DNA of 64,000 nucleotides, taken from NCBI RefSeq assembly GCF_014066305.1, contig NW_023501061.1, forward strand, positions 664,447 through 728,446, written 5' to 3'. The stretch comes from Letharia columbiana (taxonomy: Eukaryota > Ascomycota > Lecanoromycetes > Lecanorales > Parmeliaceae). Position 1 is the first letter of the stretch, and each line of letters opens with the position of its first letter. Positions 36,339 through 47,273 of the stretch are shown one piece after another. The translations under genes and the position numbers were made by a program. The notes beneath the pieces were generated by a model. The model was given only the letters and a program-made list of their open reading frames with translations, was not told where the DNA came from and did no database searches.

Positions 36339-37371
36339 TTGGGACCTCGCAGCCCCTCTAAGATTAATGGGTGATTCTGAAGACAGTCTTGTGAACTAGG
36401 TGGAATCGACGACTCTCAGATGCTTAGTAGCGGCTAAAACGTACGAGAATGGATAGGTCTTGTTAGAGGACATGACAATATTGGATCAAGCCCAACTTCA
36501 GAGATACGGTGGTGGGGCATGAGCCATATGATGACTTCGTCACTGCTAAATTCGCCTCATTTTTGCGATCCATACAATTGGTCATTATCAAGTTAGTCAG
36601 TTTAGCAGCGACATTCCAGTCATTGCTTGATATTGAAGTAGAATCAACAAGTAGCCACTCAGTTACCTCGCTTCTGCGTTTGCTATTTGAAGTCGGCGCG
36701 TACAGGTACCATACTGCCAGAGTCGTCGTCTATCATTTCATACACGTATCTCTAAACGTCTTTCTATATTCCGAGAGTAATGCCCATCTTTCGTAAAATC
36801 TCCCAGCTGGCTTGTTCTTTTGCCATTCTATCACAGCAAGAGCATCCAATCACTTCGGCGCCTGAGGTCTGTGCGCCGGGGTCTTGGCGGTTATGCACCT
36901 TTCTGAAGAGTCTAGCCTGACAGAGAGAAACTCGCGCTGCTTGGATAGCGTACCGACGGTCGTCATCGTGGAGAATAGCAGCGTTACAAGTGCTAAAGGG
37001 GCTCAGGATGTTCGACGACGTGCTTTGGAACTTTTCGACTGCATCATGGATGCCCATCAAAGATGTTTTGGCGTGAATGGGAGATTAGTCCCAATGCTAT
37101 TCATGTAGCTTTTGTAGTCATCCTAGCCATTGCGCTTGAACTCGCTATCCACTTGAGCCGAACGTCTAGGTATGCTGCACCCTTTGGAGTGTACTATTGA
37201 GCTCTACATTACACCATCGGAAACTCGTTTGGGATCGGAGACGTTTACTGGCGATCCCGCCTACTTTGGCCTGGGACGTGACGTCTGCGGTGTTATCTGA
37301 TCTATTAGGATAATATCGTTCTCATCAGCCAGTTCTTCTTCGAAATCTATATAAAGGACAGAGTCGAAGCC
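36339..37371. other. Intergenic region
   Basis: About 1 kb. Short ORFs occur on both strands around 36760-37110 without conserved motifs. No gene is supported. Confidence 0.3.
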
Positions 37372-39079
37372 TCATGGATGAGTGCAATCCTTCCCGTTAC
37401 AAGTCTGACAACTCAGATAACCGCACTCATTGAACGTGAACTCGCACCCATTGCTCAAATATACGCTCCCACATTTCCCACAACCCGCACCCCCATCCGC
37501 GGTCGAGGTGTAGATCTCCGCGAAGTAGTCCTGTATCTCGGCGCCCGAGATCCCGCCAGCCGGGTACCCGTTCGCACACTGGAAGATGGCGGTGCACCCT
37601 TCCCAATCTTCAGAGTTGAACCAATGGGAAGTGTACTGCGAGTACATGGTGTCGTTGCCGTATCTGCTGGCGGCGGTCTGGCAGTCCCCCGGCGAAACGA
37701 AACTTTTGCAGAAGGAGTCATGGCCGTTGCAGTTGGAGCTGGCTACTGGGAGGAGAGGGGTGGTGGGAGTCGAATTCGTTTCAATGGTAAAGTATAGAGC
37801 TAAAAAAGGGGGATGGGTTAGTTCTGAATTGGGAGTGTGAGGAAGGCGGACCGCTTACTGGTGATCCACAGCGCCCAGTTATCCGCTAAAGAAGCCAGAT
37901 TAGTATGTGTGGTTTGCGGTGACGGCGGTCGTTGAAGCTCATACCATTGTTCAGGCTTATGAAATTACGTGTATTTGGGTTGCAGCCGTCATCCGCAGCC
38001 AAGAGTAGAACATTTTCATAGCCGAATAACTGTACTGAAGGTTGAGGATGTCAGCGGTTAGTCTCAAATAAGGGATCGGACGAAAGATCTCCATACTTGC
38101 ACTCTGGCTATTGATTAAAGGTACAAGCTGCACGAGTAGACTTAAAGCGGCTCTTCCGTAATTCGCACCTAGCCGCTCGTCTGACAGGCTTACTTGACCG
38201 GCTTTTAGCTGTTCGAGCATCGCAGCCCTGGAGATGAAGTCTTGCTGCGCCAAAGTATTGTTGCAGAATCCAATGAAAGAGGAATAACCCTGTCCAGAGC
38301 ACATTGGATTCAATTTAGGTAAAAGGAGTTCGGAGTGAAGGCTGACATACCGCTTCACTGTGCGAAGTGTATGCCCAACCAATGGGGCCATTCTCCTGGC
38401 ACTCCACCGTGACAGCGGATTGCGGAGGCGGGACACCAGTTGCACAATAGACAAAAGGTTGGGAATGGCTGCCCGAATAGTCATTTAGCCAGCGGGTGTC
38501 GTATGGTAGCCATTGGTATTCTTGTACTTTGGCTAGGTTTGCCAGGGTTGCTGTTCGCGATGAGTGCCCACATCCTGCCACCTGCTTGAGAAACTCACCG
38601 TTAATCAAGGTTGAAGCCTCTGAAGTCAGACACGACGGTGGTCCAGCTGCACCCATGTATCGCTCTAGGATCGGCTGATTCACAACATCGTTCCAGACTT
38701 CCTGGACCGCCTGCACCATTGTGATGGCATCGCTTATCGCCTGAGCAGCTAATTGTTTCGTGGAACAAGAACAATCTTGGGTGACGGGTTCTCCGTTTCC
38801 GCTGTCACAGTCCTGCACAACCGGAGCTGTCAAGAGATTGAGCTCGACATGTTGAAGTGGATAAGCGGAAACGCTTGAGCCATGGGAGGAAGTGGTCAAG
38901 CTGACGATTGCAGCCTCGCTTTCTGCAGTCGTAGCATTCAATCCTCGGGGGCGAATAACCCGGCGATTGAAGCCGTTTCGGTCTTTTGTCTCGGATGAAG
39001 ATTGAGATGCTTGTACGACAGTGACCGCCGCAAGGGTTTGGCACAATATTTTCCACGACAGGAACATATTCGGAAGCAA
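37372..39079 (-). CDS. Secreted Cys-rich protein with Kp4/SMK killer-toxin-like C-terminal region
   Basis: Exons on the minus strand: 39079-38351, 38289-38097, 38034-37945, 37885-37859, 37799-37372; phases agree and the sum is 489 codons with stop. A signal peptide is visible near the start (MFLSWKILCQTLAAVTVVQA). The first 240 residues form a Ser- and Cys-containing region with no family I know. The last 95 residues have GCTAIF, GYPAGGISGAEI, a CGKCGS-type motif and NGCEFTFNEC. These resemble the Cys framework and spacing of fungal Kp4/SMK-like killer-toxin domains, which in characterised members act outside the cell on rival fungi. The match is by motif only. The long N-terminal extension is unusual for that family. 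The gene appears intact. Confidence 0.65.
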
Positions 39080-40232
39080 ATGACAAGAGTCGGGACTGCG
39101 TAGTGATCAAGGACACGCGCACGGAGAAGTGCAGTTAAGAAAGAAATGAAAGAGAGTCGAAAGGGCTGGCTCATTCCGCCATCCAACAGACGTTGGAACA
39201 CATAAACCCTTCTTGGGTGTGCACTTGCCTAATCGGAGTAGTACATGGCTTCACATCCTACATAGATAGCTACCAACTACATGCTTTTCCATATTCTGTG
39301 CCTACTACATTCCCTTATGACAAAGACAGATAGCTTTCGCTCATCCTTTATTTCGTGTTGACAGTGAGATGAGGGTAAATAGGCGATGCAGCAGGTAATT
39401 CGTTTCTTTCTCTGCTGTACTTGCAGTGTTTTTGGAAGATGGACGCGAATGTGAAACAGAGTACCAACATCTTTGTCGGCGCTACTCACATATACCCGTT
39501 AATGCCTGTTAGCTCGTAATGCACGGTCTAAAACTCAATCAGTGAAATTTCAGAAATTCGTCCTTTGATAATAGTACTTTATAATTAAATCACTAAAGAC
39601 TTAAATTATATAACGGAGTATAAGATTCTTAAACTTTAAGAAATTTTGAAAATTGAAATTATATTAGTGAACCTTATATAATAGTGTAGTAGTCTAGTAG
39701 AGTCTACCTGAATTCTTTAAGCCCCATATGTACCGCGTAACGGAGTAGGGGGTTGACGGCCGTGCATCAGAGTACGCACCCGCGAACTGTAATTTCAAAC
39801 TGCTAGTAGAGTAAAGTACCTTTTATATTATACATTACAAAATCGATTTTTGAGATTGGCATTGATACTAGAAACATCATAGAACCATAAAGTATTTGGT
39901 GCATAACTAAGGAAAGATACATCATCGTCAGCTACGTTGGCTGTTCTTCAATAATCATGAACCAACAATTGGAGGGAAATCATTTCTTGGCTCTAGAGTA
40001 CATGCTAATCTCCATTGAGCATAGGCGAAGTACTACAACTAAGGTGTTGTTGGGGGTATTTAGTTCGTATTAGGTTCGATTCCTAATGGCGCTGGTACAA
40101 TGGTGTTACGGTGCTTTTTATTTACTAAGGTACCACCGTACCTTACACCTTAGCGGCACCAGGCGGTAGCCTCATTGGCTCAAGGCACAATCTTTCACCC
40201 TTTGCTCACATTACTATTGCCGAAAAACCTCG
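39080..40232. other. Intergenic region with a small AT-rich (RIP-like) patch
   Basis: 39540-39720 is AT-rich and CpA-poor compared with its surroundings, like a short RIP-treated repeat remnant. At 40064-40080 a perfect tRNA-type T-arm (TTAGG TTCGATT CCTAA) occurs, but no cloverleaf could be built around it. No gene is seen. Confidence 0.4.
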
Positions 40233-41087
40233 ATGTCTCAGAAACGAGGTAGATCTGTATCGCCGGCATCACCTCCCCTTATCTTTAAATCTTCCCCCAT
40301 TGAAGATCGATCTTCCACATTCCTCGCATTTTACTCCCCCACTCTCGCGGCCAAGGAGCTACAAGCACACACCGAGTTCAAGAGTGCAAGCCATCGCATT
40401 GCCGCATGGAGAAAGCCTAGCAGTCAGCGTTCGCTCAACGTGCAGCGTCTTTTGGACACCGGTCATGATGATGACGGCGAGAAGTATGGTGGCAAGGCTG
40501 TGGAGAAGGTCCTCATCGAAACGGATGTAGAAGGCGCAGTGGTAGTAGCCAGGTGGTACGGTGGCGTCATGCTTGGTCCTATGCGCTTTGACCACATCAA
40601 GAATGCTGCCCGCGATGCCATCATGCAATGGGCACAAGACAGGGAAAGGTCCGCCAAGAAGGCAAAGGTACGAGAAGATGAGGCCCAAAAGGAAAGGCTG
40701 ATACAGACCCTCCCGGAAAGAGACCAAAGTATTACAGTGTTGAGAGACTTGCTTGCCGGGAAGAGTCAGCAGCCGTCGTCCGCACCAAGTGGGGAAAGTA
40801 CTCCGGCGAAGAGAACGGATTATTCCACTTTGCCACTAGCCACGCTTGAAAAGCTCGAGCGAGTGAGAGATGCTACCATTGGATGGATACTCAAGCAGAT
40901 AGAAAAGGCTGAGAACACACAGGTGGAGGAACCTGGTGCAAAGAATGCAGCCATACCAAAAGCACCAGGAGCGCCGAAATCGTCGGCCCATGTTGGTGCG
41001 CCCCCCGCAAAGGAAGAGATATCGAAGATAGCAGATCTTGGAAGTCAAGGTACGGAAGTTGCTCCGCCGAAACATGATGTTATTTAG
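40233..41087 (+). CDS. IMPACT/YIH1-like (UPF0029) protein
   Basis: Single open frame of 284 aa. Residues about 20-135 match the IMPACT N-terminal (UPF0029) fold: SASHRIAAWR, then a DDDGEKYGGKAVEKVL segment, and VVVARWYGGVMLGPMRFDHI with the characteristic RW-GG-LG-RF signature. The C-terminal half is polar and low-complexity. Yeast Yih1 and mammalian IMPACT restrain Gcn2 activation by competing for Gcn1; this protein has only the IMPACT-type domain and no clear RWD domain, so that role is a guess. No introns or lesions are seen. Confidence 0.85.
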   Translation: MSQKRGRSVSPASPPLIFKSSPIEDRSSTFLAFYSPTLAAKELQAHTEFKSASHRIAAWRKPSSQRSLNVQRLLDTGHDDDGEKYGGKAVEKVLIETDVEGAVVVARWYGGVMLGPMRFDHIKNAARDAIMQWAQDRERSAKKAKVREDEAQKERLIQTLPERDQSITVLRDLLAGKSQQPSSAPSGESTPAKRTDYSTLPLATLEKLERVRDATIGWILKQIEKAENTQVEEPGAKNAAIPKAPGAPKSSAHVGAPPAKEEISKIADLGSQGTEVAPPKHDVI

Positions 41088-42205
41088 AACAATGCGCCAC
41101 GATGGGGTTGCCCAATTCGCACATACTCGCTCACCTTGGGGAAGCAGTCTCTTGGATCTTTGTGCACGAATAGGGAGCTTAGCTGAGGAGATTCGATAAT
41201 GGAAGAGATGGAATGATGTGCGAAGGGGATCAACTTTATCGCGGTTTTTATTGCTGCTCATGTCTTCTCCTGCGACCTGTGTTAGGGCCGGCCGCTCCAG
41301 GAAGGCTGCTGGCGAGGGCCAGAAGCCGCCATGGTCTCATGGTTGTACACGTTGTGTCGCCAAAAGTCTTGACAGTCCTCAAATCTCTTGACTGTGGGCA
41401 CTCTCGAAGTCGCAGTTGACAACTCGAGCCGATACAAAGTCATCGATTAATCTTGCAAGGAAAATGCCCAAAATTTTGGCCGGCGAAGCTGGCCCCCGAA
41501 GCGAGACATGACGACGCCTGTAAGATATTACAGGTCACCACTACACAAGCACAGGCGAGAAGAACTCCTGACAGCTCTCGCTTATCTGGTCCGCGAAGCA
41601 TACGTTCACAGCCGATTTGATACGGGACATTGAGGTAACATCATCATATTATGCAGAGAGTCTGGGATGCCCAAAAGAGGAATGGTACGGCCAGTGTCAG
41701 AATTGCGAATGTTTTTTTAACTGCCGCCTGCCACGCGACACGCTTTTCAGTCCCGAAGCTAACTAGACCGACCGGGACATTGGTGGCATTGGCAGAAGCG
41801 CCTGTCTTCCCGGCTCGTTCCAACTGACGTCAAAGAGCCGTTCATAGCTCGAATCCCACAGCACGGCAATGCTTCTTATTGGATAGAATGGCGCTCCTGG
41901 AGGCGGTTTGACGGGTTATGTTGGGCCGTCGGCACTGGGTAGTAATATCATGCTACGAGTGGTGGAGGTTCTGTCACGTGCTGTTGCATTATAAGATGGT
42001 CGGCTGATTGGTCTTGAGGGACATGTATCTCCAAGGTACTTTCTAATCTAAGCAAAACAACCGCTAGACCTACAACATCGGAAGCGACGCTGACTGTGAG
42101 TCGCCATTGATGATTCTGCCCTTGATCAAACGCGCGAGCAGTGTCCCATAAATCCTGCCAAGACGCCTTCCTATCTCTCCATCCATCGACCCCAGCGCTA
42201 CCGAC
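41088..42205. other. Convergent intergenic region
   Basis: 3' flanks of the IMPACT-like gene (+) and the lipase (-). About 1.1 kb with no supported gene or repeat. Confidence 0.35.
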
Positions 42206-43408
42206 CTATCGTGACAAATCCCTTCTCTTTCTAAACTCGAACCCTTTCGGGCTACACGCGCTGACCCTATTAAAATACCACGAATGCGCCGCTACATCCG
42301 TCCTGTTACGATCATTCCCCGTATTCCCCAACAGATTTACATCCCCGCTCAGGACGGTGATGTCCTCCGCCGTCGGAACGACCCCAGTCACGGTATCGAT
42401 GTAGTATTCCGGACTGATGTGCACGTACCCCAACGCGCGAGGCGGCAGCCGCGGCACCGGGTCGTCGTAATGCGTCACTCGGAAATTGCCCCCCTTGTTC
42501 TGCTTCGTGATGTAATCACTCAGCGCGGGTCCGGCGATGCGCGGTGCGCCGTACGTGTAGAGATCGGCGTCGGTGCCCGCCTTTCTGATCTCGGCGGCGG
42601 CGATGTCGGCGATGGCGCCGCCGAGGCTGTGCCCGACTACGACGACGCGGTTGTTGGGGTAGGTGGACGCGGTGGTTTTGATGGCCGCGAGAACGCCGGA
42701 GCGCGCTTCGAGCCAGCTGTTGTAGCTGTTGCTGGGTTTCAGTATCTTCTCTTTTGAAATGGTAATGGTGTTCTAAGAGGAATATAGATCGAGAAGGGAG
42801 CAATCAGAGAGCCTACGCACAAGCCTTGGTGGCAGAAGCATTGAGGACAGACGTCGGTAGGGATAAGCGCAAAGTCGAGATCAGCGGCCCAGTTGCGGAA
42901 GGAATGGGAGCCGCGAAATGCAAGGATCGTAAGTCCGAGGGTATGGTCGACGGCTATGTAGCCAGTCACGCCTGTTAGAAGTCCGGAGCTGTTCGAGGGA
43001 GAAGTATAGTTAGCGCCGAAGGGTTTACGGTGAGGCGCGGGACAGAGGGGCTGGATGGAGGGAATCAAGAGTCTTCTGGCATACTTCTGAAACTCGTACA
43101 CAGTGGTCACGTCGTCGGCTTCGACAAGAGGGCAATTATGGCTCGGACATGTGAGCTTGTTGCCGTCGGCAGTGACATTGTTATTGCTCTTGCAGTAAGA
43201 AGCCGCAGCGAATTGTTCGAAGAGCTGTAGGTCCGTGAACGTGGCGAGATCGATAGCTGTTGTTTCATGTTATTAGTTAAGATTGTCTAGGGGCATTTGC
43301 AGCAAATCTTGTAGGACACCTACACCTTTGCTCAAGTGGAGCTGCCATAGCATAGGAAAAGAAGAGCAGAATGGCTTCAGCCAACTGGATAAGAAGGGTA
43401 TAGGCCAT
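42206..43408 (-). CDS. Secreted class 3 (fungal) lipase / feruloyl-esterase-like
   Basis: Exons on the minus strand: 43408-43324, 43256-43085, 42988-42821, 42731-42206; 316 aa. The N-terminal 22 or so residues form a signal peptide ending AMAAP. The mature part has DVT/GVTGYIAVD, LAFRGSHSFRNW, HQGF created by splicing, and the nucleophile elbow VVVGHSLGGA with Ser177. A likely catalytic Asp lies in THYDDPVPRLPP and a His in AHSW near the end. The fold and size match the Rhizomucor-type lipase family (PF01764), which also includes feruloyl esterases. It should hydrolyse lipid or aromatic esters outside the cell. The donor GTAGGT after codon 28 was chosen because it keeps phase. Confidence 0.9.
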
Positions 43409-45477
43409 TATCGGCGTCGATTACTCTCAGCACAGTATATTGGAAGTGGCTTCGTTTGGCTCTGGTAAATGGAATCGGAGGGGCAAGTGCCTCCTTTTAA
43501 CTCATATCCTGATGGCTTGCGCATTTTGTGGGACTGCCAAGCCGAGTCGGTGGTCAGCTTACCAGGATATGGAAATACATCTTTGGAGATGTACAGTCAG
43601 ATAACATGTAGAAGCCTCGGCCGAAGCAATGCGGTATACCAGTCATCGAGATACCTTTCTGGGTCTTATCAACATCACAACCTCGGCTTACGTAGGATTG
43701 GTCTTTCGTTCAGATTCCTGGAACCTTTCGGGCATAATTCCTCTCCGTGCATTGGGTATTCAAAATCAGTGGCTTGCACACGGTGGCGGTGTACAGTATT
43801 CGAACAACAGCAGTCTGCCAGGCATTCGGATGACAGTAACACCCGGACCCACCATCTTTCAATATGCGCCCGCGTAAGAGGGACTCTGGAACATAAGATC
43901 AAATGGCCCACTCGGACGGAGTGTAGATACCCTAAATGGCATCTGCTTTCCGGCTGCGGCTAGGCGGCTACACTGCATGAGTGGCGAGGTATTCGCGGTC
44001 GAAGCGTTTCCAAGAACCTCTAAAATAGGCTGGTGGCATAGGCGGGTACAGTGAGAGTGCCGAGGTCTGTTTCATGCCCCAGGAGAACTTTTCGAGGTGG
44101 GAGGTGCTTCCAGATAGACGGCAGAGCAATTATCGTTCATGTTCAAGAAACAAAGAGACAGGTGATGAGCATTTGTTGCTCAAGCACCTACGCATTCCTT
44201 GCCAAACACCGCTTTGTGGATGAATCCACTCAGCGATCCGGGGTAGGAGAGTAGCCCATGCACATTGAGAATGGCCGCGTAGCAACGTATTGCCACCCCG
44301 TGCCGTGTTGTCATTGCGCGTCCTCTTCTCAAAAACCCGCCATGTTCGTTTGCTCCGACACGCCAATCAATGTCTCTTTTCGTCAATAATAACTGTGTTT
44401 CCTTTCCATATATCCGGCGTGTGCTGTAGCACCCTCTTCAAATCACCTTCCTGGTGTCAAGCTTGTTACATTGGTCCTGAATAACCCATACATATGAAGC
44501 CAATTTCTTCCTTGACTTCATCTCATAATGTTCAGTAATTTACTCGCCCTTGGAGCTACCTGGGAAGTTGCTCGGTATGAACTCCAGGCCTTGAGACATA
44601 TGCAGCTTTTCGGAATGGTACCTCTTTCTTAGGCCGAGGTAATCACAAGCAGGACTCTCTTGCTGAGAGCTCAGAGAGTTCAGAGAGTTTCAGCTGCCTA
44701 ACAGGTCTAGGATCAGATATAGGGTACTTGGCAGGGCGCTTATCCAATTGTACATTTCCGGAGTACAGCTCCACAGTTCGTTCAGCCTTGCTATCCGCTG
44801 GAGGAGTATCGAGGCGCAGTCTTAGCGATCTGAAGCACGGTCAACGGAGGTTGGGAGTTTGATAGAGCTGAGAGTGATAGCCCATTCCGAGACGGTAGCT
44901 ACTGGGGGATCAGCGTATAGTCTGTTGACGACAAGAAGGACGCGCGCGTGTGTCTCGCTTGAAAAACATGTATGTTGACAGCAACGTTACAATACCCTCA
45001 TGCATCCATCATCAGTAAGAGCCGAATTTCGAGATCGCGAAGCCTGCCAAGGCCACTGTTGTAGTCTGCGGTCTAACTATAGTCGGCTAGCTTCGTTTCA
45101 ACTCCGCCAATCCTCCAATCTTGTCATAGTTGGCCAAGTGCATTCGCATTCCCTCAATTCAAGCGTTTAGATACCCGCTTTCGAGAAGCCTTTGAGAAAA
45201 TCTTCGCCTTTGTAGTTAGTCCGCTATGTCTGGCATCCAGACCTTCTCTGCAAATCATCTTTTGGCTCGTAAGCTTGGTTAGTGCTGACGAGTCAGCTCG
45301 TCTATATATACCAAGCGCTGCAGTCTTTGTCAGAGATTCTACTATATTTTTCTTCGATACATGATAAAGCTCCTGTACTTACGCCCACTGTACTACGTGT
45401 CCTCGACCCAGGCAGATTATTTCAATCTCTCCACTCCTGAAACGTTTTCTGTTTGCGTTGGAGACTTTACTGAAATC
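43409..45477. other. Intergenic region
   Basis: About 2 kb. An 82-codon plus ORF at 43629-43877 has a coding-like look but no family, upstream exon or signal peptide that I can support. Short GA-rich direct repeats (CAGAGAGTT units) lie near 44669-44690. Otherwise nothing is recognised. Confidence 0.3.
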
Positions 45478-46556
45478 ATGGGAAACCAGGGAACCGAGGG
45501 AGAATTGACACGCTCAGACTTCATGAAAGAACTCGAGGTGGAACCTTCTTCAGAGGTGAGTTGATCTGGTCATGTTTCCCCCAACCGAAGCTGTCTTTTC
45601 ATAACGCATTTCAAACCCTTTCCGTAGGGATACTATGTCAACGTCCAGCCCATGTGGAGCTTCAACAATTGGGGCATCGTCCCTGGCGCCTTGCTCATGC
45701 CTCAATGTGTTGCAGCTTCATACCGGACAGTCCCACGAGGCTTCCATACTCACAGCGTCCAAACCCACTTCCTCGGCAATGGTACGGTGACGAAACGTGC
45801 TACTTATCGCGTGGAGAATCTTAACGATGGAAAGACCTTCGCTACCAGACAAGTCAAGGTCGAGCAGGATGGCAAGACCATTGCGTTGACGACAGTTGGT
45901 TTCGCCAAGAGGGCGTCGGTCGCGGGACGAGGGGCAGCGGTTGTGGAGCACGCAGTCCCTGTTGTGATGAGGTTCGATACGTTCGTGGGGACCCCAACCC
46001 TACAATCAAGGGATATGCGCTGCCAATCGTTGCCAAAGGTGTGTGTGAGGCAAGACATATTCTGGGCAGATTTATCCTGAATTCTCCAGGCCCCTCCCCA
46101 GCAGCCGAATCAAAGCTCGCACGACACTGGCTCCGCGCAGATGGCCCAGTCTCAACGGAAAAGGGTAATATGCAAAACGTCCTCGGCCTCGTCGCCCTCT
46201 CCGATATCTTCCTCCTAGACTCAGCGCCCCGCATCTACGGACTGGGATTCGACCTCAAGACGGAGAAATCTCCGAGTGAGCGTTTGGCGAGGGATCTCAA
46301 GGCCATGACTACTATCAACCACAGTATCCATATCGTCAATGTGGATGCGGCGCGAGTGGATGAGTGGGTTTATGTGGAGTGCGAAACTCCTTGGGCGAGC
46401 AGTGGGAGGATTATGGTGCATTCGCGCATGTTCAGTCGAGATGGCATTTTGCTAGCAACGTGTGCGCAGGAGGTTCGTAGAGGGTTTCCGTTCATGTGTG
46501 GACTTTCCACTGCTGACGATTTTGAAGGGCCTTTTGCTCTTGAGGAAGAGCGCTAG
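45478..46556 (+). CDS. TesB-like acyl-CoA thioesterase (double hotdog)
   Basis: Exon 45478-45555 joins 45628 onward through a 72-base intron (SSE then GYYVNVQP). The first hotdog shows HTHSVQTHFLGNG, YRVENLNDGKTFATRQVKV; the second shows TTINHSIHIV, EWVYVECETPWASSGR and the closing ATCAQEVRRGF, as in TesB/ACOT8-like enzymes that hydrolyse acyl-CoA, often in peroxisomes. The two halves are in different frames. Either a roughly 41-base intron (about 45915-45955, GTCGGT..CACGCAG) or a one-base indel joins them. The intron keeps phase, but the first-frame sequence EHAVP also looks like family linker, so I leave this open. An upstream in-frame ATG exists at 45361. Confidence 0.7.
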
Positions 46557-47273
46557 TGATAGCATCGCGCGGCAGAAGCTGTAGCTGTCTTTACACAGGG
46601 GTGTGTGGGTGAAGTCTGGCGAGGACTTCGATAGCGGGTTATCCCGGGAGGCGGGCTTGTCTTCACCAAGAAAAGATACTGGCGAAAAGCCATTCAAGAG
46701 CTTCATTGCTGGCGTACTCTTCATATACACAACGCGATACTTGCCATCTCGGACTGTACTCTATAGTCTCCTCCCGTGCTCCTGCTCGAATTATTCATGT
46801 CTTTGAGTGCGTCTGCACTGTCTATGTCCCCACCTCGAAATGCCTTTCGCTTTGTTATTCCCGAGGAAGCACTTCAAAAGCGATCGCGAGCTCCGCATGG
46901 GGTATACTACCGCAATGCTTCAGTACAGAATTTGAGTGTTGTTGTGCAATAATGACATTGCCGGAAGGCCTGTTTCATAAAGGTGGGCATCCTGCGTGGG
47001 CATAGCTGCGTCCCTTTTGGGGTGTCAAAATTGCAAGATATTCTGCGCCAACAACAATCCGAGTAAGAACTAGGAGGGGGTTCTACGACGAGAAGACATC
47101 ACTTGGCTATACAGTCGGCGCGTGGACATTAATTGCTGTGAGGGTGCTCTGAAAGTTGGCCTGGACTATGTTTCTCCGGAAAGGGTCCCTGTTGGAACTG
47201 TCTGTACTAACAGGAAGTAAAATGAATCTGGCTCGACAAATCATGGATCGTGCTACTACCTCATTAGATGGCA
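46557..47273. other. Convergent intergenic region
   Basis: Shared 3' flank of the thioesterase (+) and the transporter (-). No supported gene. Confidence 0.35.

Noticed and set aside
36764..37108. Opposing ORFs that hinted at a Cys-containing regulator fragment
   Set aside because: No conserved spacing of a Zn2Cys6 or other DNA-binding motif.
37378..37797. 139-codon plus-strand ORF
   Set aside because: Shadow of the Cys-rich last exon of the Kp4-like gene on the minus strand.
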